The notes beneath the pieces are model-generated. The model saw only the letters and a program-made list of their open reading frames with translations, made no database searches and had not been told where the DNA came from. This document shows, piece after piece, positions 52,730 to 62,984 of a DNA stretch of 64,000 bases. The DNA is from Thalassotalea algicola (GTDB lineage Bacteria > Pseudomonadota > Gammaproteobacteria > Enterobacterales > Alteromonadaceae). Location of the stretch: positions 930,001 through 994,000 of the forward strand of contig NZ_JABBXH010000001.1 of the NCBI RefSeq assembly GCF_012932965.1, read 5' to 3'. Numbering within the stretch: the first letter of the stretch is position 1; each line of letters begins with the position of its first letter. Made by a program: the position numbers and the translations under genes.

Positions 52730-53647
52730 ATGGCTAACTTTAATATCAAAACATTCCAAGGCCTAATCTTGCAATTACAAGATTATTGGTCACGCCAAGG
52801 TTGCGTCATCATTCAACCATTAGATTTAGAGGTTGGTGCTGGAACATTCCATCCAATGACTTTCCTTCGTGCTGTCGGCCCAGAACCAATCAGTAGTGCA
52901 TATGTACAGCCTTGTCGTCGTCCTACAGATGGTCGTTACGGTGAAAACCCGAACCGATTACAGCACTACTATCAGTTTCAAGTCATGTTGAAGCCTTCTC
53001 CTAAAAATATTCAACAGTTGTATTTAAATTCATTAGAAGAACTGGGTATTGATACTTTAGTTCATGATATTCGTTTTGTTGAAGACAACTGGGAATCACC
53101 AACACTTGGTGCTTGGGGTCTAGGTTGGGAAGTTTGGTTAAACGGAATGGAAATTACACAGTTTACCTACTTTCAGCAAGTGGGGGGACTAGAGTGTGCC
53201 CCTGTTACTGGTGAAATCACATATGGTTTAGAACGCCTAGCTATGTATATTCAAAACGTTGATAGCATTTACGATTTAGTGTGGACCGACGGCCCTATGG
53301 GTAAAGTACTTTATGGCGATGTATTCCATCAAAATGAAGTTGAGCAGTCTACATATAACTTTGAGCATGCAGATGTTGATGCATTATTTGGTCAATTTGA
53401 TCAATGCGAAAAAGATAGTCAAAAACTTATTGAAGCAGGTTTACCATTACCCGCTTATGAGCAAGTAATGAAAGCTTCTCATGCATTCAACTTATTGGAT
53501 GCTCGCCATGCTATATCAGTAACAGAGCGCCAACGTTACATTTTGCGTGTACGAACACTAGCAAAAGCTTGTGCTGAAGCTTACTACAACGCCCGAGAAA
53601 ATTTAGGATTCCCGATGTGCAAATCAACAGCAGAGGGAGAAGTATAA
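52730..53647 (+). CDS. glyQ: Glycyl-tRNA synthetase alpha subunit
   Basis: 305 residues. The catalytic core motifs are [40 protein letters not shown] and [24 protein letters not shown]. This is the tetrameric alpha2beta2 bacterial enzyme. The stop overlaps the glyS start by one base (TAATG). Confidence 0.98.
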   Translation: MANFNIKTFQGLILQLQDYWSRQGCVIIQPLDLEVGAGTFHPMTFLRAVGPEPISSAYVQPCRRPTDGRYGENPNRLQHYYQFQVMLKPSPKNIQQLYLNSLEELGIDTLVHDIRFVEDNWESPTLGAWGLGWEVWLNGMEITQFTYFQQVGGLECAPVTGEITYGLERLAMYIQNVDSIYDLVWTDGPMGKVLYGDVFHQNEVEQSTYNFEHADVDALFGQFDQCEKDSQKLIEAGLPLPAYEQVMKASHAFNLLDARHAISVTERQRYILRVRTLAKACAEAYYNARENLGFPMCKSTAEGEV

Positions 53648-55722
53648 TGGTTGATATTAAAAACGAAACTTTATTGGTTGAACTTGGTACCGAAGAATTA
53701 CCACCTAAGGCATTAAGTAAACTTGCTACCGTATTCTTTGAACAACTTAAGTTGCAGCTTAATAAGGCAGAAATAGCATATGGTGATATCAAGTGGTTTG
53801 CTTCTCCACGCCGCTTAGCAGTGCAAGTACAGGCTTTAGAAGCCAAGCAAGCTGATAAGGTCGTTGAGAAGAGAGGTCCTGCAGTTAATATTGCCTTTGA
53901 TGAAGAAGGCAATGCAAGCAAAGCAGCACAAGGTTGGGCTCGTTCTAATGGTATTACTGTAGATCAAGCTGAACGAGTTAAGACTGAAAAAGGTGAATGG
54001 TTACTCTATAAAGCGACTCAGTCAGGAAAATCAGTTTCAGAGCTAATTCCTGATATGGTAAATAACGCATTAAGCAAACTACCTATACCAAAACCAATGC
54101 GCTGGGGAAGTGAGCGCACTCAATTTATCCGTCCGGTACATACTCTTACTATGATGTATGGTAGCGAAGTGATTACTGGGTCAGCATTAGGTATTAACTC
54201 TTCTAATCAATTACAAGGCCATAGATTTCATCATCGTGGATTAGTAGAGTTAGATCACGCAAAAAATTACGAAAGCGTACTAGAGTCTGCTTACGTCATT
54301 GCTGATTATGACAAACGTAAGCAACTAATCTTAACTCAGGTTGAAAAGGTTGCTGCAACTATCAAAGGAAACGCGATTATAGATCCTGGGCTACTAGAAG
54401 AAGTTGTTAGTATTAATGAGTGGCCAGTGACCTTAGTTGGTACTTTTGATGAAGACTTCTTATCAGTTCCAGCTGAACCTTTAATCTATTCAATGCAGGA
54501 CCATCAAAAATATTTCCCTGTTCGTGATGAACAAGGTAATTTAATGAATAAGTTCATATTTGTTGCAAATATTGAATCTAAAGAACCTCAACAAGTAATT
54601 CTTGGTAATGAAAAAGTTATTCGTCCACGTTTAGCTGATGCGGAATTTTTCTTTAAAACCGATAAAAAACAAACACTTGAATCTAGATTGTTAAGCCTTG
54701 AATCAGTGTTATTTCAAAAACAACTGGGCACGTTAAAGGATAAGTCAGAGCGTATTGCTGAGCTAAGTAGTTTTATCGCTAAACAAATTGATGAAAGCCA
54801 CGAAGATGCCTTTAGAGCAGGGCTGTTAAGTAAAACAGACCTGATGTCGGAGATGGTATTAGAATTCCCACAAGTACAAGGTACAATGGGTAAATACTAC
54901 GCAAGACACGATGGTGAGTCTGAATCTATAGCGCAAGCGTTAGAAGATCAATATCGACCTCGCTTCGCCGGTGATAGCTTACCAGAAGCTAACATAGGTT
55001 GTGCGGTTGCAATTGCTGACAAAGTAGACACGTTAGTTGGTATTTTTGGTATTGGACAGGCGCCAAAAGGGGACAAGGATCCATTTGCTTTGCGTCGTGC
55101 TGCTATAGGCCTAATTCGAATCATTATTGAAAAACAATTACCTTTAGATATTGCCGATTTAATTGCCCATAGCCAAACACTATTTGGTGACAAGCTAACA
55201 AATAGCAATGCAGCGCAAGATGTAATTGACTTCGTAATGGGCCGTTTTAGAGCTTACTTTGAAGAGCAAAACATTAGTGTTGATGTAATTCAAGCAGTAC
55301 TCGTTAATAAACCAACAGCGCCATTGGACTTTGAAAAGCGTGTTAAAGCCGTAGCACACTTTAAATCATTACCAGCATCTGAGACATTAGCTGCAGCGAA
55401 CAAACGTGTTGGAAACATTCTTGCTAAGTTTGAAGGGGAGCTTACAAGCTCTGTTAACAAAGACTTGCTGCAAGAGGAGGCAGAACAGCAGTTAGCGAAA
55501 GTATTTGAAGACGTTAAAGTTACTATTGCGCCTGCGATAGCTGACAAAGACTATCAATTTGCGTTAACAACGCTTTCAACTATCAAAACTGAAATAGATA
55601 ATTTCTTTGAGCACGTGATGGTTATGGCGGAAGATGAAGCTGTAAAAATTAATCGTTTAACCATGCTTAATGAAATCCGCAATAGCTTCCTAGCCATTGC
55701 CGATATATCATTGCTTCAATAA
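53647..55722 (+). CDS. glyS: Glycyl-tRNA synthetase beta subunit
   Basis: 691 residues from ATG 53647 ([23 protein letters not shown]). GGAGAAGTATA precedes the start; an earlier in-frame start at 53617 lies inside glyQ. It recognises tRNA-Gly; the HD-like region and C-terminal anticodon-binding domain are in place (KDPFALRRAAIGLIRI). Confidence 0.97.
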   Translation: MVDIKNETLLVELGTEELPPKALSKLATVFFEQLKLQLNKAEIAYGDIKWFASPRRLAVQVQALEAKQADKVVEKRGPAVNIAFDEEGNASKAAQGWARSNGITVDQAERVKTEKGEWLLYKATQSGKSVSELIPDMVNNALSKLPIPKPMRWGSERTQFIRPVHTLTMMYGSEVITGSALGINSSNQLQGHRFHHRGLVELDHAKNYESVLESAYVIADYDKRKQLILTQVEKVAATIKGNAIIDPGLLEEVVSINEWPVTLVGTFDEDFLSVPAEPLIYSMQDHQKYFPVRDEQGNLMNKFIFVANIESKEPQQVILGNEKVIRPRLADAEFFFKTDKKQTLESRLLSLESVLFQKQLGTLKDKSERIAELSSFIAKQIDESHEDAFRAGLLSKTDLMSEMVLEFPQVQGTMGKYYARHDGESESIAQALEDQYRPRFAGDSLPEANIGCAVAIADKVDTLVGIFGIGQAPKGDKDPFALRRAAIGLIRIIIEKQLPLDIADLIAHSQTLFGDKLTNSNAAQDVIDFVMGRFRAYFEEQNISVDVIQAVLVNKPTAPLDFEKRVKAVAHFKSLPASETLAAANKRVGNILAKFEGELTSSVNKDLLQEEAEQQLAKVFEDVKVTIAPAIADKDYQFALTTLSTIKTEIDNFFEHVMVMAEDEAVKINRLTMLNEIRNSFLAIADISLLQ

Positions 55723-55731
55723 ACAAATTAG

Positions 55732-55758
55732 AAAAGGAGGCTTTAGCCTCCTTTTTTT
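55732..55758. terminator. Bidirectional terminator of glyS and tusA
   Basis: AAAAGGAGGC (55732-55741) and GCCTCCTTTT (55746-55755) form a perfect stem with a 4-base loop, with T residues on the + strand. The tusA stop codon (55743-55745) is in the loop. Confidence 0.85.
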
Positions 55759-55991
55759 ATGATATAAAAATAAGGCGTTTGCTCTGTAGATTGTTTTACA
55801 AGTTCATGTTCCATAAAGCGGCAAAAACTTGGTACATCTCGTGTCGTTGAAGGATCATCTGCTTTTACCAATACAGTTTCATTAGTATTCATTGTTCTAA
55901 TGATTTTACGCACCATCATTACTGGCTCAGGGCATCTAAGTCCCATGGCATCGAGGAAGTAATCTGTATTTTCACTGCTAAATTCAGTCAT
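55743..55991 (-). CDS. tusA: Sulfur-carrier protein TusA
   Basis: 82 residues with the family motif [22 protein letters not shown], where the Cys accepts persulfide sulfur. It relays sulfur from IscS toward 2-thiouridine in tRNA and other sinks. Its last codons (KKGG, stop) form half of the shared terminator. Confidence 0.93.
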   Translation of the reverse strand: MTEFSSENTDYFLDAMGLRCPEPVMMVRKIIRTMNTNETVLVKADDPSTTRDVPSFCRFMEHELVKQSTEQTPYFYIIKKGG

Positions 55992-56175
55992 TTACTTTAA
56001 ACAAAATATTTAAACTCTAGTTAAAGATCCTAACTTATTCACGATAACCAAGGAAGCTTTGCGGCTTAAAAACTCCTTTTCTACAACTAAATTTTACTTT
56101 AAATGATATATCCGCTTGCATTAGAGCAAAGAGCGTGAATAATTCTATTTATAACGCCTTTTTATTTCTTATCTT

Positions 56176-58101
56176 ATGCAGACAGCGCGCCTTCGAAAAT
56201 ACCTTTTTATATCGCTAACTTTTTATTTCTTAATTACTGGAACAAGCGTTGCAAAAGATAATCATGTCCAACGAGCGAATTTTTTAAAGGCTGAAAAACA
56301 AGTTTGGCAGCCTAATTCACCGACGTTTATAGCGTTATATAATCAACTCCATTTTTATCCGCTACAGCCATACTTAGATCAAAAGCGCTTAATGGACAAA
56401 ATAAGACTGTCTGATGCACCTGAAATAGAAGCTTTTTTGGCAAAATATCAAGGAACTCCACTGGATTGGCCATTGAGAAAAAAATGGCTAAATTATTTGG
56501 CTAAAAGAAAACGGAAGGCACTCTACCTCAAATTCTTTGTACCCAATAGCAATGCAAGATTTAACTGTTTAAAACTGAATTACCAGCTAGATGCGGGCCT
56601 ACCAGAAAGCGTAGTCTTGAAAGAAGTTACACAATGGTGGTTGGTGGGTAAATCTCAAGATAAAGCTTGTGATCCGTTATTTAAAAAGTGGCAAAAGTCA
56701 GGTTATCAGACTGCTGATGTTGTATGGCAGCGCTTAGCATTGGCTGCTGATGGTGGTAAACATACCCTAATTCCTTATTTAACAAGCCTTTTGCCAAAAG
56801 AAGAACAATATTTAGGACGTCTTTGGCATAAGGTTAGAAGAGACCCTGCATATATCTCCAAATTTTCACGTTTTAGCCACTTTAATGAAAAGGAAACGCA
56901 AATAGTTGCTTATGGTTTAAAGCGCTTAGTGTGGCGTGATCCTAACCGGGCTATTAGTACCTTTAATAATGCAAAGAAAAAGTTTCCTTTCAAACCTTCT
57001 CAATTAGCGTACTTAAATTCTCGATTTGCATTGGCATTAGCGAGTAAGCAACATAAGCAAGCTGATTTTTGGTTAGATCAAGTCTCTGATGAATACCTAG
57101 ATACTAATTTAGTACAATGGAAGCTTGCTAATGTATTGAAATCCAAAGACTGGCAAGCGGTCATGTCTACCTTATTAGCCTTACCAAAGTCGAAGCAAGA
57201 AAGTCCACAATGGCAGTATTGGTATGCTCGCAGCTTAGCTGAAACTGGACAGTCAGATGTAGCCAAACAGCACATGGCAAAGCTTGCTACGACTAGACAT
57301 TACTATGGTTTCTTGGCTGCCAATCAACTTCAACTACCCATTAACTTAGCTCACAAACCATTAAACTTTAGCCAGGATATTAAACAAAAAGCCTTTGAGC
57401 ATCCTGCTGCTAAGCGAGCTTTTGAACTTTTTCATATTGAACGATACAGTCAGGCGCGTAAAGAATGGAATTATTGGCTATCACAATTACCAGAGTCTGA
57501 AAAATTGGTAGCGGCAATTATTGCTTATGAAGAAGGTTGGTTTGATAGACCGATATTCACCTTAGCTAAGCATGGCTATCTTGATGACGTAGATTTGAGA
57601 TTTCCTATGGCTTATGCCGAAGACATAAACAGTTACTCTAAGAAGCATGATATAGACGCTAGCTGGGCATTTGCAATTGCGCGTAGGGAAAGCTCCTTTA
57701 TGCGTGATGCTCATTCTTCTGCTGGTGCCAAAGGCCTAATGCAAATTATGCCAGCCACTGCAAAGCAGCTAGAGAAAAGAACAATTTCAAATAGATACTT
57801 ACTTAATGCAAAAAATAATATTAATTTAGGCACCAAGTATTTAAAGCGGCTACTTAAACGAAACAATGGTAATACAATTTTGGCTACCGCTTCATATAAT
57901 GCTGGACCATACAGAGTGAAACAGTGGTTATCTAAAGCGAAAAATCTACCAGCAGATATTTGGATAGAAACTATTCCATTTAAAGAAACACGTGACTACG
58001 TGAAAAGTGTTTTAGCTTATCAGCAAATATATCAAACAAAGTTAAATACAAATTATCAATCGCCATTTAAAGGGCTATTAGAAATGACAATTAGCCCTTA
58101 A
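56176..58101 (+). CDS. slt: Soluble lytic murein transglycosylase
   Basis: 641 residues. A signal peptide (about 1-26) is followed by a long alpha-superhelical U-shaped region (about 40-470) and a C-terminal SLT domain: ARRESSFMRDAHSSAGAKGLMQIMPATA with catalytic Glu, then TASYNAGPYRVKQWL. It is an exolytic peptidoglycan glycosidase of the periplasm. Confidence 0.93.
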   Translation: MQTARLRKYLFISLTFYFLITGTSVAKDNHVQRANFLKAEKQVWQPNSPTFIALYNQLHFYPLQPYLDQKRLMDKIRLSDAPEIEAFLAKYQGTPLDWPLRKKWLNYLAKRKRKALYLKFFVPNSNARFNCLKLNYQLDAGLPESVVLKEVTQWWLVGKSQDKACDPLFKKWQKSGYQTADVVWQRLALAADGGKHTLIPYLTSLLPKEEQYLGRLWHKVRRDPAYISKFSRFSHFNEKETQIVAYGLKRLVWRDPNRAISTFNNAKKKFPFKPSQLAYLNSRFALALASKQHKQADFWLDQVSDEYLDTNLVQWKLANVLKSKDWQAVMSTLLALPKSKQESPQWQYWYARSLAETGQSDVAKQHMAKLATTRHYYGFLAANQLQLPINLAHKPLNFSQDIKQKAFEHPAAKRAFELFHIERYSQARKEWNYWLSQLPESEKLVAAIIAYEEGWFDRPIFTLAKHGYLDDVDLRFPMAYAEDINSYSKKHDIDASWAFAIARRESSFMRDAHSSAGAKGLMQIMPATAKQLEKRTISNRYLLNAKNNINLGTKYLKRLLKRNNGNTILATASYNAGPYRVKQWLSKAKNLPADIWIETIPFKETRDYVKSVLAYQQIYQTKLNTNYQSPFKGLLEMTISP

Positions 58102-58145
58102 AATATGCAGTAATAAAGCGTGTACCACACAATAGAGAACAAGTT

Positions 58146-59465
58146 ATGACCAGTTTGGCAAATTTATATCCTGCACATATTAATGAGCTGCAAGTCCGAG
58201 CAAAGAATGTGCTAGCCCGTGAAAATATCGATGGGCTCGTTATCCATTCGGGTAAAGAACTTAAAATATTTTTAGATGATAATTCCTACCCTTTCAAAGT
58301 AAACCCGCACTTCAAGCATTGGTTGCCTTTGGTCAACATTACCAACAGCTGGTTGATCATTAATGGCATCGATAAGCCAACGCTTATTTATTATCAGCCA
58401 GTAGATTTTTGGCATAAAGTAGAAGTGCTAGAACAAAGTTATTGGAATGCTTTTTTTGAAATCAAAGTTATTACTAATGCTGCTGAAGTAGATTCATTAT
58501 TACCCTATGACAAATCGAATTACGCTTATATCGGTGAACATATCGAGGTAGCGACAGCGTTAGGTTTTGAGCAAATTAACCCAGAAGGTGCGCTTAACTA
58601 TCTACATTTTCATCGAGCTTACAAAACGCCTTATGAACAACAATGTATGCGAGAATCTAATGCAAAAGCTGTAGCTGGTCATAATGCTGCTAAAGCTGCA
58701 TTTATGTCTGGCGAGAGTGAATTTGAAATTCAACGCGCATATTTGCGAGCAACTAGCCATAATGAAAGTGAAACACCATACGGAAATATTGTCGCACTAA
58801 ATGAAAATGCCTCCATTTTGCATTACACGGCACTAGAAAGAGCAAAACCTGCAGCACACCGTTCATTTTTGATTGATGCAGGAGCTAATTTTCATGGCTA
58901 TGCATCTGATATCACGCGCACTTACGCCTTTGAACAAAATGACTTTGCTGCCTTAATTACACGTATGGATAGCTTAATGCTCAAAGCTGTCGATGGTTTA
59001 AAACCGGGTAAAAGTTACGTTGATCTGCATATAGAAACTTATCAAGAAATCGCAAAGGTATTAGCTGAGTTTAATCTTATAACGACTAGTGTCGAGTCTG
59101 CTGTTGAAGCAGGTATAGTTTCAACATTTTTCCCGCACGGGTTAGGCCATCATTTGGGTTTACAAGTTCATGACGTAGGTGGCTTTATGGCTGATGAAAG
59201 AGGCACTCATATAGATGCTCCTACTCAACACCCGTTTTTGAGAACTTCTCGAACAATAGAAGTTGATCAAGTATTTACAATAGAGCCAGGCTTATATTTC
59301 ATAGATTCGCTATTAGCTGATTTGAAAAATGGTGAGCATAGTGCAATGGTTAACTGGTCAAAAGTCGAAGAATATAAACCATTTGGTGGTATTCGAATTG
59401 AAGACAATATTATTGTTCATCAATCGCATAATGAAAATATGACTCGAGACCTTAAGCTCGATTAA
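58146..59465 (+). CDS. pepQ: Xaa-Pro dipeptidase
   Basis: 439 residues of the M24 pita-bread fold. Metal-ligand motifs DAGANFHGYASDITRTY, HGLGHHLGLQVHDVGG, TIEPGLYF and GIRIEDN are all present. It cleaves dipeptides ending in proline and is close to the OPAA-type prolidases. The stop overlaps the yigZ start (TAATG). Confidence 0.94.
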   Translation: MTSLANLYPAHINELQVRAKNVLARENIDGLVIHSGKELKIFLDDNSYPFKVNPHFKHWLPLVNITNSWLIINGIDKPTLIYYQPVDFWHKVEVLEQSYWNAFFEIKVITNAAEVDSLLPYDKSNYAYIGEHIEVATALGFEQINPEGALNYLHFHRAYKTPYEQQCMRESNAKAVAGHNAAKAAFMSGESEFEIQRAYLRATSHNESETPYGNIVALNENASILHYTALERAKPAAHRSFLIDAGANFHGYASDITRTYAFEQNDFAALITRMDSLMLKAVDGLKPGKSYVDLHIETYQEIAKVLAEFNLITTSVESAVEAGIVSTFFPHGLGHHLGLQVHDVGGFMADERGTHIDAPTQHPFLRTSRTIEVDQVFTIEPGLYFIDSLLADLKNGEHSAMVNWSKVEEYKPFGGIRIEDNIIVHQSHNENMTRDLKLD

Positions 59466-60082
59466 TGTCTAGCTATCCTATAGTAACTAATAAGTTCATG
59501 TATGAAACGACTGTTAACCGCAGTCGTTTTCTCTGTTTTATTTTTCCCTGTGTGTCTTATCAAGAACTAAAAATACAGCTTAATCAGCTTCGTGTTGAAC
59601 ACCCCAATGCTAATCATCATTGCTATGCGTTTGTCAGTGGCGCACCAACGGATAGCCAAAAATATGGGTTTTCAGACGATGGCGAGCCCAGTGGCACAGC
59701 AGGGCGCCCGATGTTAGCTGTGCTGCAAGGCAGTAATATTGGCCAAATAGGAGCGATTGTTGTTCGTTACTTTGGTGGGGTTAAGTTAGGCACTGGCGGT
59801 CTACAACGTGCATATGGCGGTGCTGTACGTGAAGCATTAGCACTTGCTGAAACAGAGTTGAAAGTGCCAATGACGGAAAAAATCCTGCACTGTAGTTACC
59901 AACAGGTTTCAGATGTACAACATATAGTAAAAACTTGTAGCGCACAGATTCGACAGGAAGAATATCAAGAAATTGTAAAATTTGTATTGGCTATCCCTGA
60001 CGATCAACTTAAACTATTTGAACAACAACTGCTTACCATGTCTTGTGGTTCACTAGAACTTAGTGAACTTATGCAGAAATAA
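59465..60082 (+). CDS. yigZ: YigZ/IMPACT family protein
   Basis: 205 residues. The signature GEPSGTAGRPMLAVLQGSNIGQIGAIVVRYFGGVKLGTGGLQRAYG defines the IMPACT (UPF0029) family; a C-terminal DUF1949-like domain follows. The biochemical role is not fully established (ribosome-linked in eukaryotes). Confidence 0.93.
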   Translation: MSSYPIVTNKFMYETTVNRSRFLCFIFPCVSYQELKIQLNQLRVEHPNANHHCYAFVSGAPTDSQKYGFSDDGEPSGTAGRPMLAVLQGSNIGQIGAIVVRYFGGVKLGTGGLQRAYGGAVREALALAETELKVPMTEKILHCSYQQVSDVQHIVKTCSAQIRQEEYQEIVKFVLAIPDDQLKLFEQQLLTMSCGSLELSELMQK

Positions 60083-60105
60083 GCATATTTGCCGAAGAAG
60101 AATAA

Positions 60106-61557
60106 GTGCAATATAGAAACATCATTCGTATTTTAGGTCTTTTAGTAACGCTTTTAAGCGTTACTATGCTTCCGCCTGCCTTAGTTTCTCTTATTTACCG
60201 TGATGGTGGTGGTGTGTCATTTCTAATGGCATTCCTCTGGTGTCTATTCATTGGTGGCTTTATGTGGTATCCCAATAGAGCACAAAAAGGAGAATTAAGG
60301 GCAAGGGAAGGCTTTTTGATTGTTGTGTTATTCTGGACCGTTCTGGCGAGTTTCTCTGCAATTCCTTTGATGTTACTAGATGAACCTAATCTATCTGTTT
60401 CTGATGCATTCTTTGAATCGTTCTCAGGCTTAACGACCACTGGTGCGACGATACTCACCAATATTGATGTATTACCACATGCTGTTCTCTTTTATCGCCA
60501 GCAATTGCAGTGGTTAGGTGGTATGGGGATAATTGTACTGGCTGTTGCAGTATTACCAATGTTAGGTATTGGTGGGATGCAGCTTTACCGTGCAGAAACT
60601 CCAGGCCCAGTAAAAGATTCCAAAATGACCCCCAGGATAGCTGATACGGCAAAACACCTTTGGTATATATATCTTTCATTAACCATAGCCTGTGCAACGA
60701 GTTATTGGCTTGCTGGAATGTCAGTATTTGATGCTATTTGCCATTCATTCTCGACAATAGCTATTGGTGGATTTTCTACCCATGATGCCAGTATTGGTTA
60801 CTTTAATAGCCCAGTTATAAATTTAGTGTGTGTCTTCTTTCTAGTGATTGCTGGCGTTAACTTTGCGTTGCACTATGCTGCCGTACAAAGTCGCTCAATT
60901 CGTAGTTATATTGCCGATCCGGAATTTAAGGTTTTTATTGCTATTCAAATTATTCTTACCTTAATTTGTTTTACGGTATTAATGTCTGCAGGGGTCTATG
61001 GCGACGCTGAACAAGCATTAGATCAGGCATTATTTCAATCGGTGTCTATTAGCACAACAGCTGGCTTTGCAACGACGTCTTTCGCAGACTGGCCAACGCT
61101 GTTACCACTACTACTAATTTTCTCAAGCTTTATTGGTGGCTGTGCAGGTAGTACTGGCGGTGGTATGAAAGTTGTTCGTGTTGTTTTGCTTTATCTTCAG
61201 GGTATTCGAGAACTAAACAAATTGGTTCACCCCAAAGCAGTGTTTACCATAAAGTTAGGCTCGAAAGCTTTGCCAAATCGTGTTGTTGAGGCTATTTGGG
61301 GATTCTTTTCAGCATACGCAGCCGTTTTCGTGATTTGTATGTTGCTACTGTTGGCATCGGGTATGGATGATATTAGTGCCTTTACCGCTGTCGCAGCATG
61401 TATGAATAACTTAGGCCCGGGTTTAGGCGAAGTCGCTTCGAATTTTGCTTCGATCAGTGATTTCAGCAAATGGGTGCTTATAGTCGCGATGTTATTTGGT
61501 CGACTAGAAATATTTACGTTGCTTGTATTATTTACGCCGGCGTTTTGGCGTGACTAA
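60106..61557 (+). CDS. trkH: Trk potassium transporter membrane subunit TrkH
   Basis: 483 residues from GTG 60106 (GAAGAAGAA upstream). About ten membrane helices with four pore-loop motifs such as SGLTTTGATILTN, FSTIAIGGFSTHD and STTAGFATTSF, each carrying the K+ filter glycine. It takes up K+ in complex with TrkA. Confidence 0.95.
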   Translation: MQYRNIIRILGLLVTLLSVTMLPPALVSLIYRDGGGVSFLMAFLWCLFIGGFMWYPNRAQKGELRAREGFLIVVLFWTVLASFSAIPLMLLDEPNLSVSDAFFESFSGLTTTGATILTNIDVLPHAVLFYRQQLQWLGGMGIIVLAVAVLPMLGIGGMQLYRAETPGPVKDSKMTPRIADTAKHLWYIYLSLTIACATSYWLAGMSVFDAICHSFSTIAIGGFSTHDASIGYFNSPVINLVCVFFLVIAGVNFALHYAAVQSRSIRSYIADPEFKVFIAIQIILTLICFTVLMSAGVYGDAEQALDQALFQSVSISTTAGFATTSFADWPTLLPLLLIFSSFIGGCAGSTGGGMKVVRVVLLYLQGIRELNKLVHPKAVFTIKLGSKALPNRVVEAIWGFFSAYAAVFVICMLLLLASGMDDISAFTAVAACMNNLGPGLGEVASNFASISDFSKWVLIVAMLFGRLEIFTLLVLFTPAFWRD

Positions 61558-61566
61558 TAGGTTTTA

Positions 61567-62943
61567 CTAGAAGTAAATAACACCTACTTGGAACAGTTTT
61601 TCGACATCTGAAATATATTTCTTATTCACTAAGAATAAGATCACGTGATCTTCTTCCATAATCACCGTATCTGAATGTGCAATAACCACCTCTTCTCCAC
61701 GAACAATTGCACCTATCGTTGTACCTGGAGGTAGTTTTATATCGCGTATTTCTCGACCGACTACTTTTGAAGAATGTTCATCCCCTTTAGCGACTATTTC
61801 AATAGCTTCTGCTGCGCCACCACGTAAGCTGTATACGTTTTTAATCGTACCTTTGCGTACATGGGTTAATAGTGCAGAAATTGTTGCGTGTTGAGGTGAT
61901 ATGGCAATATCGATGGTGCTGCCGTGAACTAAATCAACATAAGCATCACGTTGAATCAGCACCATTGTTTTTCTTACACCTAATTTTTTCGCTAAAAGTG
62001 AAGACATAATATTAGCTTCGTCATCGTTAGTTACCGCGATAAACACATCGAATTGATCGATATGCTCTTCAAGCAGTAGCTCCTGATCGGAAGAGTCGCC
62101 AGTAAAAACTAATGTATTGTCTAACTCTTGTGCTAATTGTTTAGCGCGTTCATTTGAACGTTCTATCAATTTAACTTGATGATTTTTTTCTAATATTTTT
62201 GCAAGTCCTGCACCAATGTTACCACCGCCTGCAATCATAATTCGGCTATATGCGGGTTCAAGCTTTTGTAATTCATTCATTACCGCGCGTATATGTACAC
62301 TGGCTGCTATGAAAAAGACTTCGTCATCTGCTTCGATAACCGTAGTGCCTAGCGGTCGAATAGGGCGGCCATTTCGGTATATTGCCGCTACGCGTGTATC
62401 CACATTAGGTATATGTTCTTTTAGTGTAGAAAGCGCATGACCTACTAGTAGACCACCGTAATAAGCTTTAACCGCTACTAAACTTACCTTTCCGCCCGCA
62501 AATTCTAGTACCTGCAGTGCACCTGGGTAATCTATTAAATGGGTAATATCTCGAGTGACTAACTGTTCAGGAGCTATAACGTGATCCACTGGAATATGAT
62601 CTTTGTTGAACAACTCATCTTTACGTTGAACAATTTGTGAAGAACGGATACGTGCAACCTTTTTAGGGGTGCTAAACAGCGTATAGGCTATCTGGCAAGC
62701 AATCATATTGGTGGCATCATCGTTCGTAACAGCAATAATCATATCTGCATCATCAGCACCAGCATTAGCTAAAACTTCTGGGTGGCATCCTTGACCGGCA
62801 ATGACTTGTAGGTCGAGCTTGTCTTGAAGTTCGTGTAATTTTTCGCTGTCGACGTCGATTAGAGAAATATCATTTCGCTCGCCCACTAGGTTTTCTGCTA
62901 GTGTGCCACCGACTTGTCCTGCGCCAATAATTATTATTTTCAT
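61567..62943 (-). CDS. trkA: Trk potassium transporter NAD-binding subunit TrkA
   Basis: 458 residues with two RCK halves: [21 protein letters not shown] at the N-terminus and [19 protein letters not shown] at about 233, each followed by an RCK_C domain. It gates TrkH in response to nucleotides. It converges with trkH (9-base gap) and follows rsmB, as in E. coli. Confidence 0.96.
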   Translation of the reverse strand: MKIIIIGAGQVGGTLAENLVGERNDISLIDVDSEKLHELQDKLDLQVIAGQGCHPEVLANAGADDADMIIAVTNDDATNMIACQIAYTLFSTPKKVARIRSSQIVQRKDELFNKDHIPVDHVIAPEQLVTRDITHLIDYPGALQVLEFAGGKVSLVAVKAYYGGLLVGHALSTLKEHIPNVDTRVAAIYRNGRPIRPLGTTVIEADDEVFFIAASVHIRAVMNELQKLEPAYSRIMIAGGGNIGAGLAKILEKNHQVKLIERSNERAKQLAQELDNTLVFTGDSSDQELLLEEHIDQFDVFIAVTNDDEANIMSSLLAKKLGVRKTMVLIQRDAYVDLVHGSTIDIAISPQHATISALLTHVRKGTIKNVYSLRGGAAEAIEIVAKGDEHSSKVVGREIRDIKLPPGTTIGAIVRGEEVVIAHSDTVIMEEDHVILFLVNKKYISDVEKLFQVGVIYF

Positions 62944-62984
62944 GCTTAAAATTGCTGCGTTTAATGTGCTTAATTAGCTGGTGC

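Noticed and set aside
61637-61652. Perfect 16-base palindrome AAGATCACGTGATCTT in trkA
   Set aside because: It shares only the CACGTG centre with parS and lies in well-conserved coding sequence; probably chance.
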